From Biomphalaria glabrata (lineage: Eukaryota; Mollusca; Gastropoda; Planorbidae): a stretch of DNA of 64,000 nucleotides. Numbering within the stretch: the first letter of the stretch is position 1; each line of letters begins with the position of its first letter. Below are positions 1 to 11,095 of this stretch, piece after piece. Under the pieces are notes generated by a model. That model saw only the letters and a list, made by a program, of their open reading frames with translations. It had not been told where the DNA came from and did not search any database. Position numbers and translations under genes: made by a program. The stretch spans positions 9,687,501 to 9,751,500 of the forward strand of contig NC_074716.1 of the NCBI RefSeq assembly GCF_947242115.1, read 5' to 3'.

Positions 1-174
1 TCGCCGCCATACCTATACGATATTAATTTCACTTTAAATGCATGACGCATAGAACGTATTGCCACGTAACCATCTTCTCTTTTGAAGTAACATCTCTATG
101 ATATCAGATAAGAAGATAATAACCCCAAAATCCAAACAAATGGCTAGAATATGGCAACACAGAATCCAAGGGGT

Positions 175-340
175 GGGGGAAAGTGCACCCTCCTGAGGGC
201 GCCCGTGAGGGTGTTCCTTCATATTTGATAAATATATTCTTTAGCCTCTGGCAGGACGTTGAAATAAAGTGGCGGTCAGGGTTTGAACTCGGACCATCGT
301 GACCATCAAACGACAGTCCAGAGCGCACATCTTATATTCT
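175..340 (-). repeat. Diverged tRNA-derived SINE (family B)
   Basis: The minus strand reads GCTCTGGACTGTCGTTTG, then a B-box-like GAGTTCAAACCC, then a tail containing TGAAGGAACA. The same order occurs in the better copy at 10262-10437. The head (A box) is missing or unrecognisable, so this is a 5'-damaged and diverged copy. Confidence 0.6.
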
Positions 341-551
341 GATGTTGACAACTTAACAGGAAAGGGTTTGTCATGGCTTTTCTTGCTTCGCTGGTGAACC
401 TTGGTCAGGATATCGCCCATGGTCATGTCCAGGGATACAAATACAATGGTGTAAACTTGAAGGGAAAGCACCAAGGAGTCCAAGCGCACATTATTCGCAT
501 CAACAATCAACCTTTTGCGCTCTTCTTGCGGCGGCCATAATCTTAACATTC
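341..551 (-). other. Unassigned open frame joined to a SINE
   Basis: A minus-strand frame of about 70 codons is open here and runs on into the SINE at its 3' side, giving 102 codons in all. It is not low complexity (it includes MGDILTKVHQRSKKSHD). I recognise no domain. It could be an exon remnant or part of an unclassified repeat. No convincing splice sites frame it. Confidence 0.2.
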
Positions 552-1620
552 AGAGTGTTTAGCAGAAATATTATTATGTAGTTTGTTGATTGTTCATGAA
601 CAAATGTCTTAATCATTAGTTACGTTGATTTAACTTTAAGGCAAAATCTTTCATGAAGTACATTATGTAATGTAGTCAAACGACCAATAGTACAGTACAT
701 ACGAAGGTACTATGTTTTGTAACAAAATAAGACCTACAGCATTAGAGGCGGACGTTTTGTGATATTTGTTAATTAAGTGTTTTTTTTTTATTTGGCAATA
801 GTCATCCAACCTATATACATTAAATATAATCACTGAATAATATAATAAGCTTTTTTTTTTTACATAAATTAATTTCCCTTGTTAACATCGTTTACTTTCA
901 AAATACACCATCAATAAAATACAGCAAGAGAAATAAATAAATAGAAATCGCTATATGACAAGCGTGAGAGACATAAAACGCTTGGGCTTGTCTTGGCTAC
1001 ATATGAGGAGGCTCGAGGTTCTCAACACCGGACTCAATCAGAGTTGTGCTTACTGAGGACTTAAAAGCATCACTGAAAACATTCTCCGTGGATACCTCCT
1101 CCCCCCCCCCACCACCACCTAGTGATCCTGAAAACAGATTGGACCATAGTGCTCAGAGCTTGCTATAAGCATGAACAATGCTCTTTATGAAAATAAAAAC
1201 TATTTAAAATAATCTGGAATCTGGTCTAGCATTTAATAAAAGCTATTTTTAAACAATCTCAATCCAGATCTTGTCTTCTAAAATACAGACGTAGGTTAGT
1301 TCACCAAAAAAAGTATGTACTCAGAGAATGTAATAATTTATAATTCAGTGACAATGAAAAGTAACTTCTATTTAGCACAAAACACATTTCATTGCAATAA
1401 ATCTTTTAACAAAAAATAGTACTATTTTATTGTGGTCTAAATTATTTTGTCTAACATTAATATATCTGTACGTTAATGAGTGTTTCTCATTTCTAGTTGG
1501 CAGCCCTTAATAATGCCAAAATTATTTTTTATAAAAAAATCTGAATTTGTTTTTGGCCAGGCAGTGACAACAGGGAATGTCGCGAAAAATATTTTTTGAC
1601 GCTCACATTCATGATTACCC
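552..1620. other. AT-rich stretch without a recognised gene
   Basis: AT-rich DNA with short homopolymer runs and a C-rich run near 1100. No frame on either strand shows coding character and I see no repeat boundary. Confidence 0.5.
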
Positions 1621-1633
1621 TATATATATATAG

Positions 1634-1709
<76 letters not shown>
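1621..1709. repeat. Compound microsatellite (CT)n-(TA)n
   Basis: A CT run at 1635-1658 is followed by an uninterrupted TA run to about 1708. It directly abuts the left end of the hAT element, which probably inserted into or beside the TA tract. Confidence 0.95.
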
Positions 1710-1721
1710 TCATATATATAT

Positions 1722-3473
1722 GAGGGGTGGGCAAATTACGGACGCGGAGCACATGTGGCCCGCCAAAGTGCTTTATGCGGCCCTCGGACACCTAAAGAAA
1801 TCAGGTGTGCTCACACATCACACAAATGTAAAAATGCAAATATATTAAAAATAAATAATTGTAAATATCTATAATTCATTAAAACTTTTGATTATGATTA
1901 CTTATAATGAAGAGGCTACAGAAACAATGTCTCTAAACGTCATTCTAAAAAGTTTAAAGTAAACACAGATTATTTTAAATGGCAATAATTCGAAAAATTC
2001 AAAGACACAAGTTCACGCCAGTATTTATTCAGTGCTATGAAGAACTGTGTTTAAAGAGTTGGGTTGGCTTGTATAAGATGGCAAGGGTAACAACTGATGG
2101 AACCCGTGTTTAGACTGAGAAAAAGAGGCTTTTTAATAAAATTAAGAACAATTTCCCAACCATAAACTAATAAAGGGAAAGCTACATTGAATATTAAGTT
2201 AAAAGATTTAGAAGTCACAATCAACAGTTTTGGCATAAGGCCGACCTTAGGCATAAGCAAACTATACAGCTGCCCAGGGCCTACGATTGATGGGGGGGGG
2301 GGGGCTCGTCCAAGACTTACCATTCCATTAAATTTAGAGAAGAAATAGCGAAACTAATCCTCACTATTTTTGTTGAAGTACACTAGGTTTATAATAAATT
2401 GCATACCGGTACTTTAAATTTAGCTTTTTTGCAATTTATTTTTATTTTTCTATTTTATTTGGTGCTACCAAATTCACTTTGTTTAGGGCCTCCAATCATC
2501 TAAGGACGGCCCTGACTGGCTATTCCGAAAAGTTTTTGAAGATTTGGAAACAAAACATTCCGATGTTCGGTAACACATTAGTATCCAGTGGCCTCGCTAG
2601 CATTGGAATAATATGGAATCTCAAGGAAGAAATTGTTAGGTTTCTTGAAGGACATTGACTGTGACTTTGTTACTAATATTTCTAATGAAGAGTTGAAGAC
2701 GGGATCATTGCAACATGTTGTTTGCACATGAAATGTATGTGATCTTAAATCTTTTCAAACAAAGCTATTCCATTTCTTGAGGCCAGCAAGTAAAATAAGG
2801 TTTTCTTATTTTCATTTGAGAACGGTGAAACTATTTCTAGTGAAATGGTTGAAAAGTACAAAATTTATATGGATTCCTTGATTGTAGAATTTGAAAGCAT
2901 ATTTTAGAGGTCAAGAACTTGGAACCAGTTTTCAATACCCTCTGCTTACCATCTAGTGCAGAAGCTGATTCAGCTCCAGAGGAAATACCTCCAAGCACAT
3001 TATGATCTGAAAAAGAAGTTCCAGCCAGTTCTTCCGCGGGAGTTTTAAAAAAACTTTGCAGTTAAACTTTCACATTGTTTGGAACCACATTCATCTGTGA
3101 ACAAACCTTTTTTTTCGTTTGAAAATTATCAAGTGTTAGAACAGATCGATGATGATTGACTGTAACTGACAGCAGTCACAAGAAAAACAACAACTAGTTA
3201 GCTAGTTCCAAGCTTCCGGAATATTATGCACGAGAGTAAACAGTTATATACTTTATATTAAGTACCGGTACTACTATACATCTGTGTTGAAATTTTGTGA
3301 TTTAAATGTAAATACAGAATAAAATCGTTCGTAAAATTAGTTCAAGAAATTGATAACTCTTGCTGTAACTCCTCAATTGTAGTGCAATATATATATATAT
3401 ATATATGCGCCCCCCCCCAGTTGCAAAGTTTTTTTTAATGCGGCCCTCGGTAGAAAAATGTTGCCCACCCCTG
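1722..3473 (+). mobile_element. Decayed hAT DNA transposon
   Basis: The ends are inverted repeats: GAGGGGTGGGCAAATTACGG on the left, and on the right TTGCCCACCCCTG, whose reverse complement is CAGGGGTGGGCAA. A GCGGCCCTCGG motif lies inside both ends (about 1777 and 3441). From 2600 to 3140 the plus strand holds transposase remnants in several frames. LKEEIVRFLEG is followed by DCDFVTNISNEEL, and LEPVFNTLC by FGTTFICEQTFFSFEN; these match the middle and C-terminal dimerisation parts of GTF2IRD2/ZBED-type hAT transposases. Many stops and frameshifts make it non-functional. No matching 8-bp TSD is visible, perhaps because of the TA tract on the left. Confidence 0.8.
2236..2514. mobile_element. 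Nested short hAT-like element
   Basis: The left end TAAGGCCGACCTTAGG pairs with the right end CTAAGGACGGCCCTG, whose reverse complement is CAGGGCCGTCCTTAG. No coding sequence lies between. It interrupts the larger hAT at 1722-3473, so it inserted later. The TSD is unclear. Confidence 0.55.
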
Positions 3474-3557
3474 GTTTAAATGATACTATTCTTTGTTTTG
3501 GTTTACCCTGTTCAGGAGGGAAGCTCAGGCAAGTACATCATACCCCAGATGAGCCCG

Positions 3558-3740
3558 AAAAAAAAAAAAAAAAAAAAAAAAAAACGACAATGGCTCCAAA
3601 TTGAGACTAGGCTGATAAAAATCAAAACTTTATTAAATCTCTTCAATGAGATAAAAGACCAGCAAAGTGAAATAGTATGAGTGTTACTCAGTAGCGGCAA
3701 GGGAGTGGCAAGTGTGGCAACCGCCCCGGGCCCAGCGATA
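3558..3740. repeat. A-run plus dispersed repeat fragment
   Basis: A run of about 25 A is followed by a segment (about 3588-3680) that recurs near 20515-20605. Shared words include ATGGCTCCAAAT, AAATCTCTT and AATGAGAT. Next to it, CAGTAGCGGCAAGGGAG with CCGCCCCGGGCCC looks like one end of a further hAT-like element; the other end is not seen. Confidence 0.45.
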
Positions 3741-4822
3741 GGAGATTCCATTGTCATCGTCACCTTTGAAAACCAGATCAGTTCTCATAAACTAGGATAT
3801 TGGATACTATATGATTTGATATGATACAAATTATTATGTAAGTTCTTAACATGATATTTTCGGTTTCCAAATGCTGAAATACCGTTCTGTTTCGTTAAAG
3901 ACAACATTTTATGACCTGCAGATTAAATTAAAAACGCTAGGGTTTTTTTTTTTTTTAAACCTTTCAACGAAAGTTGGATCTGAAAAAGTCAATGAACTAT
4001 TGTAGCTCCCACCTCAAAATTTGTTCTTATTCCTATACCAGTACCAAAGACAGAGTATTGTGTTTTCCTCGAAAATTGCTTGGCACGATAGCTACTGAAG
4101 GCCAATTAGCAAACCGAGGCTACTTCCACTGGAAGCATCTTGGTAATAAACTTCGGCAGCACGATGTTTTTGTGTCCGCGTGGTTGAATTGATCTCTGAG
4201 AATGTCCAATGCAGAGGTGGACTTTTAGCTATATGGGCATTCAGGCAAATGCTCGGCAGGCCGTTACCCAATTGGGCAGCTTAGGCCACCGAAAGGGCCG
4301 CATGAATGCCAGTAAATTGTTTTAAGATTTATAATATTCTCTTTAAAAACAATACTTTGAGCGTTGTGATTAAAAAAGAAAAAAACATCTTATACTCTTT
4401 AAAGTCTAATACTAAGTATTGTCGTAAATACCCTACATCCATATATGGTGCTTCAAGTAGAAATCTATTTCATATACATATTAAAAGTACCCTTAAGGTC
4501 TATATTTCTAATAGAGATTGAATTTAGTGTGAATATATTCAGATGAATCTTTAAAAGGGCCGACAATAACGCTCCAAGTCCTATAAATGACATGTCCAGT
4601 CACATTCGAATTCTTAATCATCTTATTGGTTAGGTGGAGTTGTCACATGATCTCGAGTGGCCCCGCTACGAAGTCCTTTATAAATCAAAAATAGCTGGAA
4701 CAGTGTAGCATTAATTGGAATCAAAATGAACTATATATATGAAACCAGAACTAGCTTAGTTTGTTTACACATGAATAGAAAAAAAAACAACAAAAGTTTA
4801 CACGTCAATAGAAAAGAAAAAT
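3741..4822. other. Non-coding, repeat-like stretch
   Basis: No gene is visible. A GC-richer patch near 4205-4310 looks like a transposon end, but no partner end could be found. The rest is AT-rich. Confidence 0.4.
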
Positions 4823-5457
4823 ATATGAAATAATATTTATTTGAATCATTGAGTTTTCGTTACCATACAAATACATTTTTTTTATGTACATGTACAGGCA
4901 TTTTTATGAAACAAAATAATTAAACCAAAAAAAAAAGTTTTTTTTTAGAAATTCTGGACTGTATGATCCTGACATTGTTCTGGCTGACATACAATATTGG
5001 TAATTAATATTTTAACCAGTACTTATAATACTAAAAAAAAAAATACCAACTTAAACTAAAGTTGTGTGCTCTAGATATTGAACCAACACAAAATGAAAAG
5101 CTCATCTAAGAGTTCATGAAGAAATAATTCTTACTATTCTATATGAAATAATATTTATTTGAATCATTGAGTTTTCGTTACCATACAAATACATTTTTTT
5201 TATGTACATGTACAGGCATTTTTATGAAACAAAATAATTAAACCAAAAAAAAAAGTTTTTTTTTAGAAATTCTGGACTGTATGATCCTGACATTGTTCTG
5301 GCTGACATACAATATTGGTAATTAATATTTTAACCAGTACTTATAATACTAAAAAAAAAAATACCAACTTAAACTAAAGTTGTGTGCTCTAGATATTGAA
5401 CCAACACAAAATGAAAAGCTCATCTAAGAGTTCATGAAGAAATAATTCTTACTATTC
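4823..5457. repeat. Perfect 318-bp tandem duplication
   Basis: Positions 4823-5140 repeat head to tail at 5141-5457. Reading both copies side by side, I find no difference, including A and T homopolymer runs of 8-11 bases. The unit is non-coding. Confidence 0.9.
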
Positions 5458-5715
5458 AAAAGTATTAACTAAATATTACAAGAAAATGTGCAAAACAGAC
5501 GATGTTCTAAACTGAGATCTTAAATCAGTTTATTTCAACAATGCATATTTTAATTAGTACCCATACCAGTGAAAGTTGATAATAATAATAATTGATTTTT
5601 TATATACCGGTATAGCAAATATAATTTTGCTCAAGGCAGTTCAAGAATATAACAGACATAAAACAGTGATACAAAGTTTTGAAAATGTAGTTGATCTTCT
5701 TTTGAATGTAAAGGA

Positions 5716-5967
5716 GCATGTGGTCCATCTGAGCTCAAGATAATGAAATTTCCCCAATGTAGATCTTGTTATGAAAAAGCCCTATTAGATGCCAAGATAA
5801 GAAGGGCAGCTATATTGTTAGGTGTAAAATTGTCTTTAAAATTTAGCCCTCAACAGCTAAAAGCACTTTTGAAATTTGATTTCATTATATTCTTTACAAA
5901 GCTAAATATATCTTTGTGTGAAAACAATCAACAAACTCCATTTGAAATATTTGTCTTTAAGGCATGA
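5716..5967 (+). other. Unassigned Cys-containing open frame
   Basis: The frame opens at about 5707 and stops at 5967. An ATG lies at 5743. Upstream of that ATG it reads FECKGACGPSELKI, then KFPQCRSCYEKALLDAKIRR, giving two CxxC-like pairs about 15 residues apart. The remainder is Leu/Phe/Lys-rich. I recognise no family. It could be a lone exon, a remnant of an element linked to the neighbouring Merlin-type gene, or chance. Confidence 0.25.
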
Positions 5968-6424
5968 CAGAGAACTTTTGACATGCTTAAAATTTCAATA
6001 GATTTTGAACCAATAATGTTTTATGTATTTCTTGGAAAATATTTGCTGAATTTTGAAATTACTCTATATAGGCAAAAACATTGCTTAATAACATCAAGTA
6101 AATCACATCTAATAGTTGTTTTTCTTCAAAAATGGTCAAAATGTAAACTAACCTTTTTTTAAAAAAAAAACAACTTATGGAAATGTTTTTACATTACAAG
6201 AAAAGATGTGATGCAACAAAATGATTTGAAAAGTTACAGATAGGTAGAAACAGCTTAAAGAGAGTACATGAGCCAAATAAACAGACTACAGAAATGAAAA
6301 TTGAATAACCTAACTCACAAACATATAAAAACTTTAAAATAAATTTGAAATATATTTCTAATTTAATGTCATACCGGTACTACAGAAAACTCAAAAAAAT
6401 GTTTCTTTTCATCCATTTTGGGCA
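5968..6424. other. AT-rich stretch, probably Merlin element 3' flank
   Basis: No coding signal. The sequence immediately downstream of the transposase stop (GGCATTAAACTACATAATC) is also present at the second copy (13317). The element therefore probably extends into this stretch, but I could not define a terminal inverted repeat. Confidence 0.4.
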
Positions 6425-7390
6425 TTAAACTACATAATCTTCAGCTATTGCTATCAGTACTGCGCCAAAAATATGCCTATCTCCTATGGAGTTTCTGAAC
6501 ATAAACTCATTCAGGCAAGTGCTGAACTGGATATTGTTGGTACCAAATTGTCTCTTCAGTAATCTCTTAGCACGCATCCACAATTTTTCTACATTTGTTG
6601 TGTGAACAACATCATCCACAAAATTCCCTTGTGGTTTAACCACAGAATGACTGTATATGCCATTGTGGATGTTTGCTATATTAGCAAATGCAGCAATCCT
6701 ACGAGATACTATATGTGTTCCAGGCAAAATATGTTTTGTTATTGCTTCAATTAAAGAAGCTGTGGTGTTATTTGGAATTTCAATAAGAAAGCCTTTTCTT
6801 GAATGTCTTTCTATGCCCCCAAACACCCAACGACTTTCATGTGTAAGGTATTTTCTCTTAATATTCTTTGCTTCATTGATTTCAACAATAATTGGTTCTT
6901 CGTCGTCATCAATGCCACCAATTTCTGAAAGTTTATGCCTATTAATATACTTTTCACATTCCTCTCTGCAAGAATTGCACCAGTCAATGACTGGTTCTTT
7001 AGAGATTTTTGTTTCATGGATAATATTAAACAGAGGCATGTCATAAGACCAACAGTGTATCAACTGTAATAACTGCACAAGTGATATGTGGCTACCTCCA
7101 AAGAATGAATTATCTCGAACAGACTTTCGAAAGTTGCAGTTACAACATCTCCAACGAAAGCCATCGATTCCTTCAACAAAGTTGACGAATGATGCTAATT
7201 GACAGCATTTAATACATTCACATGAATTTTTAATCAGCCGATGTTTGGCTAACCAGATCAAGCAGTTTTCTTTAGAGTTTGTTGCTTCTGACAAAGCTAC
7301 TAAAGTCCACCTTTCTTCCTTTATCTGCTGATCAGTCATGATCTCATCTAAATTTACTATTTGTTTGCGTCCCCTAGGTCTGACTGTCAT
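6425..7390 (-). CDS. Merlin/ISXO2-like transposase, catalytic residues replaced
   Basis: The ORF of 321 codons is open from the ATG at 7390. A further in-frame ATG lies at 7405, but it precedes a splice-acceptor-like site, and the homologous copy at 13320-14291 starts at the equivalent of 7390. The N-terminal part has a zinc-ribbon pattern (CIKC, then CCNCNFRKSVRDNSFF, about residues 60-100). The C-terminal half matches the IS1595/ISXO2-type DDE fold, with RWVFGGIERHSRKGFLIEI, LPGTHIVS and NVEKLWMRAKR. In this family the three catalytic acids normally sit in VEIDES, IISD.W and N.ES/W. Here the first reads VEINEAK (Asp to Asn), the second VSRRIAAF (Asp to Arg), and the Glu (NVEK) is kept. The enzyme should therefore be unable to cut DNA, yet the frame is intact. 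It may be a domesticated DNA-binding protein or a member of a dead-transposase family. I saw no terminal repeats. Confidence 0.85.
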   Translation of the reverse strand: MTVRPRGRKQIVNLDEIMTDQQIKEERWTLVALSEATNSKENCLIWLAKHRLIKNSCECIKCCQLASFVNFVEGIDGFRWRCCNCNFRKSVRDNSFFGGSHISLVQLLQLIHCWSYDMPLFNIIHETKISKEPVIDWCNSCREECEKYINRHKLSEIGGIDDDEEPIIVEINEAKNIKRKYLTHESRWVFGGIERHSRKGFLIEIPNNTTASLIEAITKHILPGTHIVSRRIAAFANIANIHNGIYSHSVVKPQGNFVDDVVHTTNVEKLWMRAKRLLKRQFGTNNIQFSTCLNEFMFRNSIGDRHIFGAVLIAIAEDYVV

Positions 7391-7412
7391 TGCTGAAAAA
7401 AACAAAGATTTT
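7391..7412 (-). other. Splice-acceptor-like site before the transposase ATG
   Basis: On the minus strand TTTGTTTTTTTCAG ends two bases before the ATG. The paralogous copy has TTTTATTTTCAG at the same place (14294-14305). This suggests a 5'-UTR intron conserved between the copies. Confidence 0.5.
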
Positions 7413-9380
7413 TATCTTTATTATGGCAGTACCTTTTCAATAATAACCAGCAGATAACATCTAGATCTTTCGAGTGTCCATAACTCCAACATTTAAGGAA
7501 AGATGTGTCTGGACAGATACTCCTATGGGCTCAAATATAATATGTATAAGGCATTATGCCAGAGGAACGAGTTTCTTGCCAGAGAAATACTAGAGTCTAT
7601 ATAAATTCGTGTGGGAACGGTCGTGAGAGGGGACGGCTAGTCCAAAGGGTAGTAAAACAAAGCTACAGCAAAAGTGCCAAAGAGGGTGCGAGAGCAACCT
7701 CATTGCACCGTATGAGATGTAAAAGAGCTCCCAGTGCGATCTGTCAACGTCCAGGGACCATTATATAATATGGTGTGTCCCCCACAGCTACCCCACGGCT
7801 TGCCTGGTAGATTTAAAGAAAATGATAGGGGCATGGTGGTGCAGCCTTCGGCCGTGTCTCTAGTCTGTGAGTCCGAAGTGTCAGTGTCCACCAGAAGTGA
7901 ACGCAGAATCAAACTCTAAGTTTAACCCAGAGTCTCACCCCATCAGGCAGAGTGGTGTGAAGGAGGAACACACCATTCACTTCAGGCCGGATAGAAGGGA
8001 GCTCTTGTTTGCTTTCGCTGGCCTTAGAGTTCCAAGTGTGATGCACAACTCTACATGACAATTTCAGATGGTGGACTACAATGAATGATTTCTTGAGTAA
8101 TCTGAAAATGGAATCTTAACTAGTAATGTTATCTATATATTATATTCTAGACTAGGTTTAGTCTAATTTAGAATCTTCTATAGAGATCTACATCTCGATC
8201 TAGTCTAGCTAGATTAGATTGGGTCATTCAACATTGCTAATCTGTCGGATCTACTACTGAACTACTGGCAGACTTAGACGACTTGGTACTGATGTAGTGT
8301 AGATCAGTATCACACACTCATCACACTGTGATGTTCACTGTGATATACTGTGAAACAGATTATACACATGACCCATGCCCATAGGACTAAAAGTTTATAA
8401 GTATATAATATATATATAATATATAAGTATAAGGCTATATTGATATTGTCATTATTCATGATTATTGTCACACTCACACACAGTTGACACACTGTGAGTG
8501 ACATAATATAATAATTAGTTATTAGATCTAAGTCAATCTAAGTCTAAGTCAATCTAATTTAAGTCATGTTACAGCTCGGCTTAAAACTAAAAGTATGCAT
8601 TACTTATACTTATATTCTTATATACTAGACCTCTATACTTTAATAGGATTAGAATTAGTAACATTAGACGATGATTAGTTACTTATTATTTTATAATTAT
8701 TAATAGATCTAATCTACATACTACATATTATTATTCAAAATTATTGGTATAGAATGATTATCGGTCATCTAGATCTAGATTCTACTATTTTTATTTTAGT
8801 ATTTATTAGAATTAGATCTGAGATATAGATCTAGATATATATTATATATATATATAAAATATAATTTTACTAATAATTAATGATTTATTATAATTTTTAT
8901 CATTAATCATGTATCATGATTAGATCTAAAAAAAATGTATGTCAATTATGTTATGATTATGCTTTATTATTATACTTATTATTATACTATGCATATGAAT
9001 GATTGATTATACTTGATTATAGTTTATTATAAATTTAATAAATCAAATTTAAATGGAATCCTGGAATTAGCCAGAATAAAATTGGGTAATTTCTTATTGA
9101 ATTCATTTGACAAGTGTATAGCCAAAGCATGTAAAAAGATCTAGAATCTAGATCTAGTGTTTTTAATAAATTTTGTTGTAAAATAAAAGAACCTTTCGAT
9201 TTTGAATGACGCCAATAAAGTGTTTTAAAACGATAGTGTTTATCAGCAAGCTGCCATTCTCTGATTCTGGTTGTTTGTTATTTTACCGTGATGTTGACAA
9301 CTTGCATCCTCAACTGTGACCTCCGTGACCCTATGTCGAATTGCCGCCTCAACATCACTTGTAAGACTTCAGCTAGGCCA
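7413..9380. other. Non-coding stretch; possible old repeat at 7555-8060
   Basis: Positions 7555-8060 are GC-richer than their surroundings and have short open frames on both strands with no recognisable domain; this looks like an unclassified dispersed repeat. From 8100 to 9250 the sequence is low-complexity and AT-rich, with many TCTAGA and AGATCT words. No gene is visible. Confidence 0.4.
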
Positions 9381-9382
9381 GG

Positions 9383-9544
9383 AGAGGCGCGGTAGCTGAG
9401 AGGTAAAGCGCTTAAATTATTAGCTTCAGAACCGGGTCCCGGGTTCGAATCCTGGTGAAGACTGGGATTTTCAACTTCGGAATCTTTGGGCGCCTCTGAG
9501 TCCACCCAGCTCACCAGCTGACTACACGACACCCTCGTTAACCG
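9383..9544 (+). repeat. tRNA-derived SINE (family A)
   Basis: The tRNA-like head has an A box (TAGCTGAGAGG) and a perfect B box (GGTTCGAATCC), followed by the tRNA-unrelated body GGGCGCCTCTGAGTCCACCC. Minus-strand copies lie at 41525-41795, 58540-58817 and 62400-62765. The copy is cut off at 9544, where the LTR-like unit begins. It is a SINE and not a functional tRNA gene, because the acceptor stem does not pair. Confidence 0.85.
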
Positions 9545-9972
9545 TGTGCTAATATTATATGATATTACGTCATTGTTTGTTGTTTATGTTTTGTGCGAAA
9601 GCAAAGGATCGAACGGAAATAAAAAGTTAGTTATATATGTCTACCTTAATAAAGACAGTCTCGTTATTATCATTATTAATTAGTAACGTCTACAGTAATT
9701 TATTATTAATCTGTGACAACAAGGTCAAGACAACCAGAAGTGGTCGAGTTGTCAAAATTCCTTAATGTAAATAAAGGTCTTAAGAACTTTAAAAGGAAGG
9801 ATGTGATAATAGCTTCGAAAGCGAAGGATGTGCTAATATCATATGATATTACGTCATTGTTTGATGTTTATGTTTTGTGCGAAAGAAAAGGATCGAACGG
9901 AAATAAAAAGTTAGTTATATATGTTGATAAAGACAGTCTCGTTATTATCATTATTAATTAGTAACGTCTACA
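9545..9972 (+). mobile_element. Miniature LTR-like pair (fossil)
   Basis: Two direct repeats, 9545-9694 and 9829-9972, are about 95 percent alike by eye. Each begins TGTGCTAAT and ends GTCTACA, and each holds an AATAAA. Only about 134 bp lies between them and it has no gag or pol. The form is that of a TRIM-like remnant of an LTR retroelement; a plain segmental duplication is the alternative. No flanking TSD was found. The similarity suggests moderate age. Confidence 0.45.
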
Positions 9973-10261
9973 CAAACTGTCTTTGTTTCCACACAAACTG
10001 TCTTTGTAACCTTGTTATCAATGGCAAAGTTTTATTGTTCAAGACTTTTTTTTTTCCTAAAGCCGTGACTTGGTTGCCGATTGTCCTAGCTTTGATAGAG
10101 TGTTTCTTTTGAGTGACTAGTCTGGCTAAAGGTTCTGTTTGACTGTGTATGGACAATTAGTTGATCTTTTGTTGGGTTGAGTGTACAGCTAGTAAAGTGT
10201 AAGGGGGTCAGTATGGAGACAGCATGTACTAAATGAAATATTACACACGAAGATCATCTGA
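9973..10261. other. Short non-coding spacer
   Basis: A 20-bp direct doublet (ACACAAACTGTCTTTGT) lies at 9970-10006. Otherwise nothing is recognised before the next SINE. Confidence 0.4.
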
Positions 10262-10437
10262 AAGGATGGCTGCCTGGCCGTGCGGTTTGCGCGCTGGACT
10301 TTCGTTCAGATTTATCGATGGTCCAGGGTTCAAACCCTGCCCGCTCCCATCCCCCGTCATCCTGCGGGAGGTTTGGACTAGGAAGTAATTATCTTCAACT
10401 TTGAAGGAACATCCAAAACATGTAAAACAAACAAAAG
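10262..10437 (+). repeat. tRNA-derived SINE (family B)
   Basis: The head has an A-box-like TGGCCGTGCGG and a B box GGTTCAAACCC. The body contains CCCGTCATCCTGCGGGAGG and the A-rich tail reads AAAACAAACAAAAG. It sits exactly at the 3' break of the LINE endonuclease fragment that follows. Confidence 0.8.
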
Positions 10438-11095
10438 AAAGGACAATTGTGACTAATGTGGTCCTATGATCGCTACCGATATCGTCCAAGACCTGAAATT
10501 GAGTTTTAGATTCAAGGTTTGCAGTAATAAGAGTAAGGTCAGGTTTAGATTGGCCGCTATTACCAGTGTGATATAATGTGTGTGTGTGTTGTGGGGGAGT
10601 ATATTTATTTTGCAGGCAGAAGAGATTTGTGCCATTAAGTAAATCATGGAATTTATGTCCCGACGAGTTGGCTACGTCGTAGCCCCACTGTGGAGACTTT
10701 GCGTTAAAATCGCCTGCGATGACATTTTGAGAGGTGATATTAGTAGGCCTACTGTCAAAGTCGAGGCCGATTTCATGTTTGGGGGTGGGGTATACAAATT
10801 AGTTGCAGTAATTTTGCGCCCTAATTTGTGGATCTCGAGGGTGATGGCGTGGGTACGCCCGTGAACCTGTTTGGTAACCAAGTACGTAAGTTATCAGTCC
10901 CCGGCAGTCCGTACACTTACATTTGAAAGCAGAGTATAACCTGTTCTGCTGGCATTCCGCTTGCCAGTAAGGGTCTCCTGTAGGAGCGCCACATCGATTA
11001 CCTTTTCGTGGAGGAGTTTGGAAAGTCAATGGAAAGCTCTAAAATCTTGGGGATGGCCCCACAGATGTTTAGTTGTAATATCGAGAGGGACCAGG
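10438..11095 (-). mobile_element. LINE endonuclease (APE) domain fragment
   Basis: The minus strand, read in order, carries the parts of an apurinic-type endonuclease of non-LTR retrotransposons: ILQLNICGAI (first Asn), VIDVALLQETL (catalytic Glu), ITATNLYTPPPN, VIAGDFNAKSPQWGY (catalytic GDFN) and DDIGSDHRTTLVTI (SDH motif). The reading frame changes several times and has stops, so it is not functional. The motifs fit Jockey/I-group LINEs. The RT domain is absent: the fragment ends at the SINE at 10437. Confidence 0.85.

Noticed and set aside
1596-1874. 92-codon ORF
   Set aside because: Its core is the translated (CT)n/(TA)n microsatellite.
3480-3763. ORFs on both strands with poly-Lys or poly-Phe
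   Set aside because: They are produced by the run of about 25 A.
6657-7046. 129-codon plus-strand ORF
   Set aside because: It is the antisense shadow of the transposase, which has clear domain motifs on the minus strand.
9383-10437. tRNA genes
   Set aside because: A and B boxes are present, but the cloverleaf stems do not pair and SINE bodies follow; several copies of the same units exist in the window.
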